From Cycas panzhihuaensis (lineage: Eukaryota; Cycadophyta): a stretch of 64,000 nucleotides of DNA. The position numbers and the translations under genes are program-made. The notes beneath the pieces are model-generated. The model worked only from the letters and a program-made list of their open reading frames with translations, had not been told where the DNA came from and ran no database searches. Shown piece after piece: positions 45,825 through 60,750 of this stretch. Position 1 is the first letter of the stretch; each line of letters starts with the position of its first letter. Where the stretch lies: assembly GCA_023213395.1 (NCBI GenBank), contig CM041465.1, positions 191,773,741 through 191,837,740 on the forward strand, in the 5' to 3' direction.

Positions 45825-46109
45825 ATTGAAGTCAGAGAGAAACAGTGGTGAGAGACTTGGATCAATTGAGAGACAAAGAATCTAAGCGTTGCAAGAGATA
45901 GTAGTGAAGGTTTGCGTAGACACAGTAATAACACAAGGTAGGGTAGCAACAACGATTGTAGAAGCAAATACGTATCGTATAAAATTGAGCTCGAGAAATA
46001 ATAACAAAGAACGCTTATGTGAGTGATGAAAAGATTCCTGTAAGACCCTCGAATTGAGGAAAGAATCTGCTGGGCAGCAAGAATAGTGGGTGTAGAAAGG
46101 AAAATACCA

Positions 46110-47830
46110 TGTATATTAGTAATTAAAGCAAAATGATGATTTTAGGATGTCAACGTGCGTAATGGCAAACTGTTATGAGAGAAGATGATTGAAAGAAGAA
46201 AGCTTATTATAAAAAGTGGAATCGGCAGAATTTATCATACGTCAATTCCTCTCGCCCCACGACGTAAAAAGTTCTTATAGATAATGCTTCCATTATTAGC
46301 CGCCAAATATCTCAAGAGATGAGTGGCTGTGATCTCAGAGGAGGTGATAAAGAACAGCTGGCCAGGGGGACTTCCAAAAGAAGGTGTAGAAACTGCAGAT
46401 ACTTTGATATCTCGGGAAGAATGCAAGAATTCATTAGGGCAGTGGAAAAAAGACACTTCTACGCCGTGTATATAGGGATGTGTGTGATACGAGCCTAGAA
46501 AATCATTTTATAGTACATTTTATTTTTTACCAAAATTGTGCTTACTCCGTAAGAGCGTGTTTGTACCCTAGTAATTCCGTAAGAACAATGGTGAATCAGG
46601 TTGCCTGCTGGGGAAGAGTTTTAAACTGTAAAGTCGAAAAAAAGAAAAGATATAGATAAGTCTCTGCAGCATAATTCCTGAATCAAAGTAAGATCTGCTC
46701 TTTATTATTATGTAACTATCCTCCAAGGGGTTGCTACTATTTCAAAGGTCCGTAAACCTCAAGATGTCAAGTGGGTAATAGGGAAACAACTCACCATTGG
46801 CTTGTTAAATCCACGATGACAATGAGAGGACTAGGAGGAAAGAAACAGGATGGAAGTTCAATGTCGGATAACGGTAAATTGATATTAAATGCATCAAGAA
46901 TGCTGGGAATACAAAGAAGACATGACTCGTAAAGGGAAAAGAAAAGGCGTGAACTCCAGGAAAGGAGCTGCTCAGTAAGAGAAGGACTCAAGGTTCCTAA
47001 ATCATAACCCAATGGAGGAAAAGGAGGATAAAGAAAGAGTTGAGGAAATAATAATAATAATAGAAGATGAAGAAAAAGATGTAAAAGAAGAAGGTTGGCT
47101 TCAAGAAAAAGGAAGAAGGAAATAATAAAAAGTTAAAGTCAATCAGCCCAACCTAAAGTAGAGTTTAGAATGTAAGCAAGGAAATTTTAGAAGAAGGATT
47201 AGACCTAATGGAGTGCAAAATGGTGTGATATAGCAATAAACTGGAAGACAACATTTTTAGTAAAGTAACTAAAAAGCTTGGTTGCAGAATCGAAAAGTAA
47301 GTGTGCCTTACCAGAGGAGATCCCTTGTAGAAACTGATTCATCAAATTACAAAGGAGAAGTTAAATCCTTAAAAAGTTTATAATGGATTGGGTGGGATTT
47401 ACATAAATGAGGTCGATCAAGGTGGAAGAATTTAAAAGAAGATTTGATAATACATTCTAAGCAGATATGCAAACAGCAGTTTATGCACCATTATCATTAG
47501 CCGGAGCATAGATCATAAAGGCAGATTTAAGAAATGCAAAAGACGGCAAAAATCTATGGGAAAGAATGTAATGCATACAAGTAGATCATTTAGAGTTAAA
47601 GGAAGAGTTAATACTTTGAGCTCAATCAAGAAAATTGATCGCCTACAATCGTGGGAAAACCAATCCTCAGTAATCATGGACACTATGCAAGATGTGGCTA
47701 TGCTTAAGAGAACATGGTCGTCAGATGAAATGGATTGGAAAATGTCCTCCTCATAGAAAACCAGTAGGATGGAATATATACTTAAGGGAAAGTAACGTGG
47801 TGAAAATTAAGGAGGCTCGTGGATGAAATT
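46110..47830 (+). pseudogene. Second copy of the unknown ORF (1740-3370)
   Basis: It matches the degenerate ORF downstream of integrase, but with many more indels. Recognisable nucleotide blocks include the Glu-rich and basic stretch near 47020-47130. The consensus here looks poor and should not be used for translation. Confidence 0.55.
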
Positions 47831-47879
47831 AAACAGAGTAACCGTAAAATTTTTGTGAAACGAGTATGCTACCTATCTA

Positions 47880-48560
47880 AAAAGGGGCTAATGAGAAGAT
47901 GTAAACAAGTTAATGTTCACTTTTGAAGTTGAAATGTATTCAAAAGGGTACAATTTAGTATGATGTAAAATAAGTAATAGCCACTTTTGTTGAATGGCAC
48001 GAATTACGATGGCGAATACAATCGATGGGGACGTGACTATTACCGGATAACAGACTCACATCGTATCTGCTACTACTACGATTGTTGGGTCATAAGCCGC
48101 CAAGTGATTGCGACTCCTGCAGCTTGCTGTTGTTATGTCGCGACTACATCCATTGCTATAGCAACTCGGATGATTCACCGTGGATTACTCTGCAAAGTGC
48201 TATACCGTCAAGAATCAGAATTATGGTCAGTGTGATTGTACCTTGAAGCGGGCGATCGCAACTCGATCGGGACTGTGAGGTAATCTTGGCCAATGCAAGC
48301 GCACTATAAGTGTGCATGGGTAGCGTGAATCGCTTAGGACAGCTTTTGAAATTGCAAGTATATAACTATACATCTATCTCGCTATAAAACCGAGAATCAA
48401 GACATGTAAGGGTGTGTGTGTATTTTCTTGATATCTCGATTGGTTCTCGGATCGGACCGTGACGCATTGGGATGTGCCAGTGTAATTGTTCCGCATGCAT
48501 CTAGTTGTGAGAGGACCAGTTGTCTTTAAGTCATGAATAACATAATTTAATGTTCTCACC
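47880..48560 (+). repeat. Second copy of the probable Tat LTR, with an extra unit
   Basis: Matches 3409-3960. A segment of about 61 bp beginning with the purine run AAAAGGG occurs twice here (47880-47938 and 47941-47997) and once in the first copy. Confidence 0.5.
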
Positions 48561-48919
48561 AATGTGCTGCCTTTTTCTTTACTTAATTATTGGCATGTTA
48601 AGATAGTTAGTAAAAGTGTGTGGCATAGTTTGGTAAACAAGATTGGGAAGGTGTTGGTTGCTCATAATTAGTCACCGATGTGATTATATATGACTATAGG
48701 TTGATTATTAATTATGCGGGTTAAATTACTATAAGAAATAAGCGTATGATGTTAATAGATTTATAGGTTATAAGTAATACAAGTTTATTTAGTTATTCAA
48801 CTTGATACAGATATAGGTTTTACAAATTTAATATATATGGAAAGACATAAAACATTGAAGACCAAGGATGAAGACTCTGAAGATTTGTAAATTTAAAAAT
48901 ATTAAATATTAGGGGGAAG

Positions 48920-49386
48920 TATTAGAATATATGGTAATTTTACATATATAATGTTTGAATGTATTATCTGAGACCCACACAAAATTTCACTCACCAAAAG
49001 TATTGATATATGTGATATACAAGACTATTTATATATATATCCTATTAGATGATGAAATGGCTCAAGAGCATATAATAAGGTATTCAAGAGGAGCATGTGC
49101 CTTAAATATGTATCTATATCACTTGAAAACTTGAGAGAAAGAAGATGTAATTCATTTGATATTATTCAGAGAAGCTCCCAACTCCAACCTTCTCCCATGG
49201 TTTTTCCAATCGGTTTTTCACGATAAAATTATTACATACTCTTATGGTGCATACTTTCAGTGATGCTTATGCTTTATATTTCATGTTATTACTTTATATG
49301 TGAATCTTTACAATACAATGATTTGTGTACATTCCTCATGATATTATATGATTAAATCATTATACTATAATGAGTACATTATAATA
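48920..49386 (+). repeat. Second copy of copia LTR C
   Basis: Preceded by AGGGGGAAG and followed by the PBS TGGCATCAAAGT (49387-49398), as in the first copy at 4298-4755. Confidence 0.75.
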
Positions 49387-49799
49387 TGGCATCAAAGTAA
49401 AATACTAAATTCTTATAGGTTTTTCCTCTCGTATGGTTGTCACTTGTTGATATTTATTGCAAATCACAACATGCTAGTTACAACCATTTTGCCTATAAAA
49501 TGTCAATTGTAATAGTTTGGCATACATATGGATAATACTTTTAAGGTCTATGATGTTTAGGGAGGCATAACATAATGATACTTATAGAGTGCCTCGTTAT
49601 AGATAATATCCTCTCATTAGATCTTATAAATCCTCCTCGATAATAACCAAAAAGTGAAGAATTTAAAGGAGGGGGTCTAAAGGAAAAATAATGTAGTCTC
49701 AAGTGCCTTATAATACCAAATGTAGGAAAATAATGGAAGCCTAAGTGAAGCTCGATACTCAAATGAAGGAAATGAGTCAGATTAAGCCTCGATACCAAA

Positions 49800-52659
49800 T
49801 GTTAGAAATAATATGTGCAAGTATGAGAATAAAGAAACATAAAGGTAATCCTCAATACATCAATACAGTATAAATATACTGAAACTTCTATATTCAATCT
49901 ATTGTGATAAGTGAGTTATCATAAATTTCTAAATGAGGATATCTAAAGACACCATGGTTTCAACACCCCTCAATATTTATAATTTTGGAGGAGGAGGGAA
50001 ACTCCTCAACCCCTGAAATTCAAATTACAATAAAATAATATAAACTTAACTTAAAGTGAACTTAACTCAAATTAACATAAACTCACCTTAATTTACCTAC
50101 ACACATGTTGAGCATCCACATGTGTAAATCAAGATGATGAGGTGTGTTCCTCTGGGCTTAGAAGGTGGATGGAGTGATGACAATTAACTCCTGGCCATTC
50201 CCTCCCTTTAATGGTCATCATAAACACTTGTATATTCTCTTTAAACTTATGGAACTCAGATTTAAAAAAACTTTAAAATTTAATCAATCTTATCAACTCT
50301 TCTCATCATTATAAATACATATGTCTCTTTACCATTGAATGATGTAAAAAACTATGAGTAAATTATGCTTGATTTATACAAAAGAATAAACAACTTTGAG
50401 TTTATCAACTAGAGCATTAAAAAACTTTGAACTATCATATCATTAGGTCTATTTTCTGTCATATCATAAGATTCATTCTCCATCATATCATAAGATTCAT
50501 TCTCCCCCTCAAATGGAGGATCAATAAGTCGTCATATATTTGATTGGAATCGCCTTGTCTTTTCAGCCGATAAGTCACATGTTCAAACTTGTCTCACATA
50601 TTCATCAAAAGTAACATCAAATGCATTGAGGGTATCTCCCCCATAAGTAGAAATCAATACATTCCAAACGAATTTAGAAGTAGTTAATTTAGAAACTATA
50701 GAAAAAGCATCATCATTTATAGTGAAAAATAATAATCCTAAAACTTCATTATCTTTTCTAAAATTTTCTTTAATACTAAGATCACATTTATGTCCGTAAA
50801 TATTTCCATAGATCATGTGTAATGAAATAATCTTGAATAGTCTTATGCCATAATGAAAAATTTTACCCATCGAATATAGAAAAATTCGTCATTTTATCAA
50901 AAACTTTAGTACATAAGAGTATGCTTTATCAAATCAAATAAAGTCAATAAATGACAAACTTATGTGATGTCAAATATACTTTTCAAAAGAAATGTAATGC
51001 ACTAATAAATATAGATGATTTCATATAAACTTTTTAGAGAGACGTAATGCCCTTTGAAAGTCAATCAACTGAGTACAAGGAAATGATCCTTTCAATAATG
51101 ATAAAAATGGATTTTAAATAAGTATGCCTTTCAAATAAACTTTGAAATAAAATGAATATAAGAGTAAATTTGAATGTAATAAAGATTCTTTTAGCAATAC
51201 AAATCTGAAATGTAACTTTGATGATAAAACGAATAATCCTTAACCTTTGATTTTTTAAATGAATAAATATAAACTCTCAATACAATAAATCCTTATCTTG
51301 ATAATAATATATAATGTGAAACGGAAATATATATGTATTCTCATTTTGAAATATAATGAATATGAAACGTGAACAAAAAGTATTATACTCCTTAAAAGAA
51401 AGCGTTTAAGGATAACATCAAGTTGGGCAGCTTCAAAAGTATACTAAATGATATCAGAATAACATGAAACTTTACCAGTATGAAGATTAATAAAATATGT
51501 AGCCAATAGAACTGACTGCTTTGAAAGTAGGTTCTCATGTCAAATTTTGATGATCAAAATTTATAGGCCTCTTTTTGAGGTAAAACAAGAGCAAGGAGCT
51601 TAAAACTATACAAATGTTAATAAAATTTATAGAATTGTAAAATGATCAAATATATCTTGGAGAGCTACTTAATATATTTTCAATTAAATTTTTTGAGAAA
51701 TACTATACACAAAATGTGTAATTATGCCAGGTTTGAGATAATTAAGTACCTCTACTTGATGCTTTTGAAAATTAGTAAAATAACATTAAAATGTATAAAA
51801 AACTATGTCAATTTGAAAAGGATAGAGTCAACTTCCCAACGAAGTTGGCGGGACTAAATTTTGATACAAAATAAAAAAGTTATAATGAAAACGTAACTTG
51901 TACTTTATGGTAAAAGGTTTAAAAAATGCTAAAAAACACTAAAGTGCCACATTTAGTGATTAAAATAATGATCAAAATGAATTCTAAAAAATAAAATAAA
52001 TAGTTGGTAATGAAGTTTACTGAATGTAGATCACTGTGGAACAGATCCGAGTAAAAAATAATCTCCCGGTTGTAAAATATAATCAGTTGAAAAAGTGATT
52101 TTGTAAAAAGTTTAAAAAATGCTCAAAAAATAAATGCCTGACTTTAAATCGACTGAGATAGGGTCAAATCAAGTCCAAATTGGTCATATGATAGTTAAAA
52201 TCAATCTACGAAAAATTTCTGATGTAATGAAACTGGTTTCGTCAGAAATCGATAACCCAATGAAGAGTTATGGCAAAAATTTGCCAGTAACCCTATGTAA
52301 AATTAAAAATTTAAAAAAAATAAAAGGAAAAAAGTGTTAAAACTTATGTTAGCCCCTTGCTAATAGTTATATGAAAATGTTTGGTGACCGGGGGCTAAGA
52401 GATAAGGGGGATTAAGCCTTTAAGGGGTCAGATTCGAAATATTATTTAATATGTTTTGATTTTTAAACTTTATAAAAAATAAAACATAGAGAAAAATGAA
52501 ACGTAATGGCTGCGTGACTGCACAACGAAATAGAGGTAAAAGATTGATAAAAAGATGAGTGAATCAATCGATTCAAAGGTAGAAGGAGACGGATCGATCT
52601 TTGACAGAGATCTCCAGATAGATCGAGGCTGAATGGAGTTCAAAAACGATTAAAAAAAT

Positions 52660-52705
<46 letters not shown>

Positions 52706-54443
52706 GGAAAAAGGAACCACCCGCTTTTGCAGGAAATAGTGAGTAATGAGATGAACAGAGCTTAGATCCGTTGAGATCGACCTACAGAGAGGTGCCCAAC
52801 TAGGAAAATATAGATTTCATAAAATTTTTAAAAATATTTCAAAAAATAGTGAGAAAATGATGAAAAAACCTAATAAACTAGGGTTTTAATTGTTTTGGAG
52901 GTAGGATCTCCCTGTACAGGCCACCAAATGAGACAAAATTTTATAGGTAGTAGAATGTCTTAGACAGCCAGGCACTAGTAAAATTTCAAAGCGATCTATT
53001 GCTTCTGCACTGAGAACAAGCTTACAGATCGAGTGGAGACTAAAATAGAGTAGCAGTCAATCTAGATGATATATCTTGTTGTCTGATCAGCAAAAACTCA
53101 AACCATCTCTTTCACTAGTTTACAACCCAAGAATGATCACAACAAGTGGTCACTTACTAGGGTTTTGAGTGGCATATCTATTACATAAGTTTTCCAAACC
53201 AATGGATCAAGTCGCCCAAAAATAAAAAAAATGTGAAAAATAAAATAATATAAAATTTTAATCAAATAAACTTTATAATACGTGAAAGTTTAAAATTTGA
53301 TATAAATAATCAAACTAATGTGTTGTATTTACCCAAATCAAGAAAATAGTGAAATAGACAATAAATGTTGTAATATAACTCTCCAAAAGGGTTTTAGGTT
53401 GAATATACACTAGAAACAGAGATCCGAAAGAGAACTTGCAAATATGGCTAAATATATAATTAAAATACAAATCAAAATAAAATATAGCAATCGGAACCAA
53501 ATGTTATAGATCTGAAATAAATATACTAGAAAATGGTCAAATAATTATCAAACAAGGATCCGAAAAATAAATTGATAAATATTGCAGATCTGAAAGAAAA
53601 CTTGAATAAATGTTATAGATCTAAAAAAATATGTAGTAGATCCAAGAAAATATGCCATATCTGAGAAAAAACTTAAATAAATGTAGCTTGTTACTAATCT
53701 CCTTCACAAATTTGAAGAAATCTGAAATATCTTTGTTATTTCACTAATATAACTTAAGAATATACAAATCTTAATAAATTAATATAAGAAACTTGCTAAA
53801 AAAAATTGTAGAAGATAAATATAACCAATATTTATTGTTGTGAGCAAATATGCCTCAAAATGCCAATAAACTTTCCTTCTTCACAAAAACTTTAGCATGC
53901 CAAAGAATCGTCATCCGATACCAAGTGAAGGAAAAATAATGTAGCTCCAAGTGCTCTGATACCAAATGTAAGAAAACAATGGAGCCCCAAGTAGCTCTGA
54001 TACCAAATGAAGGAAATAAAATGGAGTTAAACTAAGCTCTAATACCAAATGTTGGAAATAATATGCAAGAAGAACATGGCAGAACATAAAGTAATCTTCA
54101 ATACATCAATATATTGTTATAGTATAAACACATAAAACTTCTATATTCAATCCATTGTGATAAGTGAGCATTACAAAATTTCCAAATGAAGGTGGTGTCT
54201 AAATATATCAAGGTTGCACACCTCTCAATATTTATAATTTTGGGGGAGGAGGGAAACTCCTCAACCCCTGAAATTTAAATTATAATAAAATAATATAAAC
54301 TTAACTTAAAGTGAACTTAACTCAAATTAACATAAACTCACCTTAACTTACCTACACATATTGAGCACTCACATGTAAATTGAAGATGATGAGGTGCTCC
54401 TTAGTTGGAAGGTGGAATGGAGTGATGACAATTAACTCCAATA
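49800..54443 (-). mobile_element. Second copy of element D
   Basis: LTRs at 49800-50197 and 54050-54443, a PBS-like array at about 53920-54047, a (CA)n(TA)n tract at 52660-52705 and a gag fragment at about 50360-50892. Indels abound. For example, the PBS-like words GCTCTGATACC in the left flank read GCCTCGATACC here (near 49786). Confidence 0.8.
50360..50892 (-). pseudogene. Second copy of element D gag
   Basis: The open frame 50870-50583 reads through KENFRKDNEVLGLLFFTIND and KFVWNVLISTYGGD, longer than in the first copy. It has lost the start region: TTCTGTCAT of the first copy (6261-6269) is TTCGTCAT here, a CTG-to-CG loss that shifts the frame just after the start codon. Confidence 0.75.
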
Positions 54444-55393
54444 GGTCTTTATAAATTTATTTCCTAAAACCTATGTTAAGCTCCACTATTAAGCTAAAGA
54501 TTCTAAAATAGATTTATTGTCAGTATAAAGGTATTAACAAAAATGACCACTTATCAACTAACCCTTTCTAGTAATGCTTTTAAAATTATTGACAAAGAAA
54601 ATATGGAAAACTAATCAAACTCCATTTACTTTTTAAAAGATAAACCACCAATAAAAAGAGTAAAGTACAACTAGAAAACCTTAACATACACTTTATACTT
54701 TTCAATGATAAAAATAATCTTGAAAGAAATATAAGGAATAACTAAAGCTAGAATATTAGGATTATTAATTTCATAACATCATAACTATTTTCCTCTTTTA
54801 GGGTAGCTATGAAACATAAAAGAAGAAAACTATATGATTGTATAAAATATCTCCCATTTAAGTTAAAGCATTATAACAGTGATGCACTTGTTAATGGTGT
54901 TTAGTCTTTTAAACAAATTAATGATCAACACTTCCTCCAAATTTAGTCTATAAATAAAACTCTATAGCGTTTTAACTCTTCCCTTTAGAAACCCTCATTT
55001 TACAATACAAAAGCAACAAAAAAAATAAACTTATATTGGAAAGTCTTTTCAAAAAATATAAGAAAAGAATTTCAAAAATTTCTCCCTCTCCTCCTCTATC
55101 CCCTATCTACTCTCTCTTCTTCTACAAGTATTCACCTCTTGGATTGTAAATGGGAGCCAAAATATCTCCAATGTTAACCTATCTCTTAAATTACAAGTAG
55201 AAGCCAAAATATCTCTAGTGATAGCCTATTCTTTGCATCAACTCCATTGATTAGTAATTATTGTACCTATGAGTTATTTCTTAATTTATAATGGAACAAT
55301 ATACTCTATGTTAGGTGTTTGGGTGTGATAGTTACATGTAACTTTCTGGCATGGATGGATCCTATAAATGTTCTTCCTATATCAATGCTTCTA
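54444..55393. other. Second copy of gene-free stretch 9832-10777
   Basis: Same TATA-like word, CT-rich tract and 44 bp direct repeat as in the first copy. No coding sequence. Confidence 0.5.
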
Positions 55394-55699
55394 TGTCAAA
55401 GTGACATTATATCCACTTATCTTGACTAATGTAAACATGGCAAAATATCAGGCAAATATTATGGTGTAATATTCGATATTATTATGAGACGGATATAATA
55501 TCAATGTATTATTTGAGGCACTTATGGATCTATATAGAGGATCTAAAGTTCATTGTACCTTACATTATTCTATAGTAATGTAATCTATATTTTATGGTGA
55601 ATTTTTATTGCAAGGTTTCCCACATATATTCTATTGTATGTATGTTCATTTTGTGCTTGTTGTGTACATGAACAATCTATTTATCTATGATTTCTAACA
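55394..55699 (+). repeat. Second copy of element A 5' LTR
   Basis: From TGTCAAAGTGAC to TTTCTAACA, followed by the PBS at 55700-55717. The 3' LTR of this copy lies beyond the window. Confidence 0.85.
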
Positions 55700-56732
55700 T
55701 GGTATCAAAGTAGATGGTCATGCATAAGTAGGCATGTGTTGGGCAAAGATTTATAGATTATAGGTTGCCAAGTTATGCTAGCTCCACCTTTCATTGAGGA
55801 TTATCTTCTCTAATAGCCAAAAGGACAACCAGAGAGTGTAGTGATAATGTGCAAACTCTCGATACCTTCATACCTATTTTGTAAGGGTTCGTTAGTCCTC
55901 AGTAGTGTGTAGAAGAGTATAGGAGATTGCTTTATCTTGTGCACATGTCTCAGTACAAAGGGTTACCTATTACCCCCTACTTCTATAGATACAACCTTTG
56001 ATTACTCAGTTACTAGATAAGAGATATATAACATGCTAGTTCTATAAATAGTAATTAAGATGGCCATAGATTAAAGATGATCAAGAGAGTTGCCTGTCCT
56101 TTTGTTGTGTGTTAGCAATTGCTAAGGTAAATTATAGTCAACAATAGAGATGTCATTTCTATAAACACATAGATTATGCTATAGCCATGAGGAGTTTCTA
56201 TTGCACCACTGGTGGAGTGATAGTTAAAGCTATATTGCAGCCAAAGATAGTCTATATGGTGTATATTATAGTTTCCTAGTTGTATTTAATTGTAGATGAA
56301 GTCGATGTAGATTAAGTCACCTTAGTTGAGCTATATCATAGATAGTGGATGTTTGATGTCATGCTAATTTACATCTGAGACTATAGATTACTGGAAGATA
56401 TTCTTACTCACAATTGTTGTTATCCATTATGTTATGTGTGCTTAGGAGAGTTAGTCATTTACATCAAAGAGACACAATGAAAGATTGAGATGCCTTTGCA
56501 TTACGTGGAGAGACATAGATCGATGTAAAGTTTGGAGTTGTAGAGCTATGAATATTATGGCAAAATAAGGTATTTTTCTTATATATGCATTTTACCCTAA
56601 ATTATATTGATATCAGTCTTTTACATAATGATATTGGTTCAATCATTGAGTTGTTCACCATATTTTGATATCACCATTGATTTATCAAAGTTGCTCATTA
56701 ATTTAATAAATTTAATTACCCTTTGATAGCAC

Positions 56733-56893
<161 letters not shown>

Positions 56894-56969
56894 CCCTTTG
56901 TTGATATGAATGTGATAAGGTGTTTTGAATAAAGTTGGCACAATTTTATTTTAAGGCCTTTTTGTTGAT

Positions 56970-57005
<36 letters not shown>

Positions 57006-58326
57006 GATTCATTAAGTATCTTTTCAAGTAGGCACACTACAGTGATTATACATTGTGAAATGTATGTGACATGTGACAAGTTTTGGGTATTCTTTATTGA
57101 AAATATTTATGGTTATTATGAGAAATATCTACTTTATTATATTGATAAAAGGGTGTGTTATTGAGATTAAGCATGCATAAGTAGCTTGGGCAAATAGAAG
57201 TTGTTAATCATTACATCGGTTTTATATTGATTGATCTAGGAGGATCTACCTTATGTCTATAGGAAGTAGAAAATGCTAGGCATTGGCACAACTAAAAGAA
57301 ATAGGACCAAAATGTGTCTAAATAATATGAAATTTTATGGAAATGACAAAGACACATCCCACTACATATTTGCAAAAGGTGGGATTCAAAACATATCAGT
57401 TGGTTAGATTGCAAGCCTTGTTTTACAGAAAATAGCACCCACAACCATAAAAAATATAACAAATACATACCATTTTTAAATTAGTAAAAATAGGGGAAAA
57501 TAATATCCAAATGAGCTAAAATTTTTAGTACATAAAGGGGACACATGCATCTCTATGTATACCAAATTTGACCTCAATTGGAGTTTTTTAGCCCTAGGTA
57601 CCAAGTTGCAACTTTTTAAAATTGAGTGAATGTCACTTATATAACATGCATTTTGATTGTTGGTAATTGGACTTGCATGAATGCAACTTGGAACATATGC
57701 ATCTTGGTTGTTTATGGATTTCTTTCTATAAATTGAGCCCTATTGAGCTTATTTACAATGTTTAAGACTTGGTTCTTATGTGTGAGAGACACTTGACTTG
57801 GGAGCAACATTGAGGCAGCACTTGAAAGGTCTTGAGACCAAAGAGGAGGTAAATTTTAGCACTTTAAGTATCCATTTTGGAGAGTGGGAGCTTTATTGAA
57901 GGAGTCTTAGGAAGTAGGAGGCCCCTTGTGGTATTATTATACAATTTCTTCCTTGTAACTTACCTATTCTTTGTTAGTTATCTTTTTCTACCATTAAATA
58001 GAGGTTTTTTTAGCTTCATAAAAGTATCATTCTTTTACCTTGGAGTAAGGGCAAGTATATATGAGTTGGTGTAGAGTATCCTTTATGGACTCACTCTTTA
58101 TTAATGTTATTGGAAATTTTACATTAATACCTTAGGATCTCAAGGAAAAATATTGGTAATTAATTTCTTCACCAATCACACTCCACTTTGGGATCATATT
58201 TTGGTATCGAGCATGTGATCTTTGTTGTAGGGACTTGAATGGTACAAATAAGAAAAGGATACCAAGAGAAAGGAGAAGTTTTCTTGTGTTACAATCACCA
58301 ACAAAATAAAGAAAAAATTAAGAACC

Positions 58327-59240
58327 ATGGCTGAAAAAGATAGAAATCAAATTTGAGAATCTTGAGAAGAACATAGAAGTTTTGATGTAAATGATAACCA
58401 AACTTCTACCTCTAGTCAAGGGCAAAGGGAAATAGAAGGAAGTTGAAGGAGGATCCATGGATGACCAAAACCATGAAGAAGAAGAGGAGGAGACCTTAAA
58501 GCACTTATTTAAAGAAAGCAAGGGTACTTCATTTTATCAACCCTTCAAGGTGGAGGCAAAGTTGAATATTCCAACTTATGAGAGAGGTAAATGTTAAAAA
58601 GTTAGACCATTGGTTAGATTAAATTGAAACCTACTTCACAATTTATACTTATAGTAATGCTCAAAAGCTTTCATTTTCTAGGCTCAAGTTATGGAAACAT
58701 ACATTGATATAGTGGAATGCATATTTGAAAACTCATGATGTATCTTCTTTTTTTTTGATGAATTTTATGAAAGAAATAAAGAAGCAATACTATCCCATAG
58801 ATCATGAGGAAGACCAATGCATCACTTAGTAATATTTATGCCAAGGGAGAGGTGTATATATCCAAGACTATACTTCTTTATTTTTCAAGCATGGCATGTT
58901 ACTTGGTATTAATGTGGATGAACATAGCACTCTCATGAAATTCATTGGAGGATTACATGATTACATAAGGAAGGAACTAAGGCTTTTTAAGGTTTAATCC
59001 ATTAGAAAAATAAGTAAAATAACTATTGCAATATAAAGTAAAAGCAAAAAACCTACACTTATATCTAAAAATTCTACTTTTACTTCTAATAAGCATGAAA
59101 AGAATCCTAAATTACACTCATCTAAAAGGCAAGAAGCAAAGAAGAAAAGAACTAATTTTATTCAAAGTTCTAACTATTGTGAGCATTGTGATATTAGTGG
59201 ACATGTTGCAACAAAGTGTTAGAATTTGCATCCAGAGCTA
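58327..59240 (+). pseudogene. Gypsy gag, second copy
   Basis: Starts MAEKD at 58327. The CCHC knuckle CEHCDISGHVATKC (59178-59219) is intact, followed by TAG as in the first copy. The next frame (59226-59603) is longer here because CCAGAG is kept (59232-59237), where the first copy reads CCGAG. Confidence 0.85.
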
Positions 59241-59379
59241 AAGCCAAAGCATATTAAGAACATGAAATCAAGAAAGAAGGAAAAAGGGAAAGCACTACTT
59301 TTTGAGGTGGAGCTTCAAAGTGAAAGAGAAGAAGAGAAGGCTACTCTACTTACGAATTATGGAGATGATGTTATAAAGG

Positions 59380-59720
59380 AGGAATTATTTCACTTGAAGC
59401 TTCAAGTAGGAAATAATACTATTGGTGCTAGGATAGATCTGAGAAGCCAAAAGAATTTGATCTCAAAAAATTTGGTGAAGAGCATTGGGTCAGTAACTAC
59501 TCCTCACCCTCATCCATATCCTCTTGGTTGGATCCATAAAGATGTACAAATGCAAATATCAAAACAATGTAGAAATATAAATATTAAAACAATGTACACT
59601 TAAATTTTTCATTACCAATGCTTTTGTTGATGAAGTGATATATGATATGGTACCTTTAGATGTATGCCATATTGTACTTAGGAGTCCCTACTTGTGGGAT
59701 CAAGATGCACTTTTATATTG
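59380..59720 (+). pseudogene. Gypsy protease, second copy
   Basis: GARID (Asp codon 59437-59439) followed by LRSQKNLISKNLV; the first copy reads DHEAKKNLIS. SQKNLIS fits the family better. Neither copy has the D-[ST]-G triplet. Confidence 0.7.
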
Positions 59721-59829
59721 AAGGGAGAGAAAGCACTGATTGATGAAGGATAACAAGGGCTTCATCATAAAGGCTACAAAGAAGCACTTGGACAAGATGA
59801 CATTAATTTCAGCCACTTAAGCAAAAAGG

Positions 59830-60750
59830 ATGACCAATGCATGTGGCAAATTTATCATCTTAATGGTAAGAAGCAAAGAAGAGCCAAGACATGAAAGAGA
59901 CCCTTCTACTCATACTCTTCTTGTGTCACCTAAACAAATGCAACAAATTGAGGAGTTGAAGACAAGGTATGACATTCTATTTCAACATGTTTATGGGTTA
60001 TTACCAAAGAGAAAGGTAGAGTATGAAATCACTCTTGTAGGAGATGCACCATTGCCTAATATTACTTTGTATAGGCAATCCATTATAGAGAGGCAAGTTA
60101 AGGAGTTACTTGATCAAGGGGTCATAAGACCTTCATGTTCACCTTATGGGTCACCAATTGTCTTGGTGTCTAAGAAGGATGGAAGATGGAGAATGTGTAG
60201 ACTTTCATGCTTTGAATAAAATCATAATTAAAAATTACTATCCATTACCTCACATAGATGATTTGCTTAATCAAATTTAACATGCTTGTTATTTTACTAC
60301 GTTGGATTTGAAAAGTAGTTATCACCAAGTTACGGACAAAGGAAGATAGCCTTCAAAACAAAGCAAGAACTCTTTGAATGGATGGTTATGCCTTTCGGAT
60401 TACACAATATTCCTATAATATTCATGAGGCTAATGAATAAAGTGTTAAGGCCTTACTTGGATAATTTTATTGTTGTTTATCTTGATGATATTTTAATTCT
60501 TAACAACACATGGGAGGAACATTTGCAGCATATAGAAGAAGTTTTGAAGACTTTGGCTAAGAATCATTTGAAGATTAATGTGAAGAAATGTGAATTTGGC
60601 AAGGAGAACTTAGTCTTCTTAGGCTTTGTAATTAGAGTAGGAAAGTTAAGCATCGATCCATTCAAAACTCAAGCCATCCTCAAATGGCCTAGGCCAACCA
60701 ACATCACAGAGGTGAGAAGTTTTTTAGGAGCTTGTTAATACTTGAGAAAG
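59830..60750 (+). pseudogene. Gypsy reverse transcriptase, second copy
   Basis: As in the first copy up to GRWRMC, where loss of two bases at about 60196 shifts the frame. YLDD (60478-60489) and the stop after FLGAC are shared. WPRPTNI at about 60688 replaces WAGPTNI of the first copy. Confidence 0.9.

Noticed and set aside
45305-45967. Long open frames of 174-215 codons
   Set aside because: They are open only because the 500 N have no stop codons.
51642-52340. Plus-strand ORFs of 68-71 codons in the second copy of element D
   Set aside because: They fall in the non-coding leader and are not open at the matching place in the first copy.
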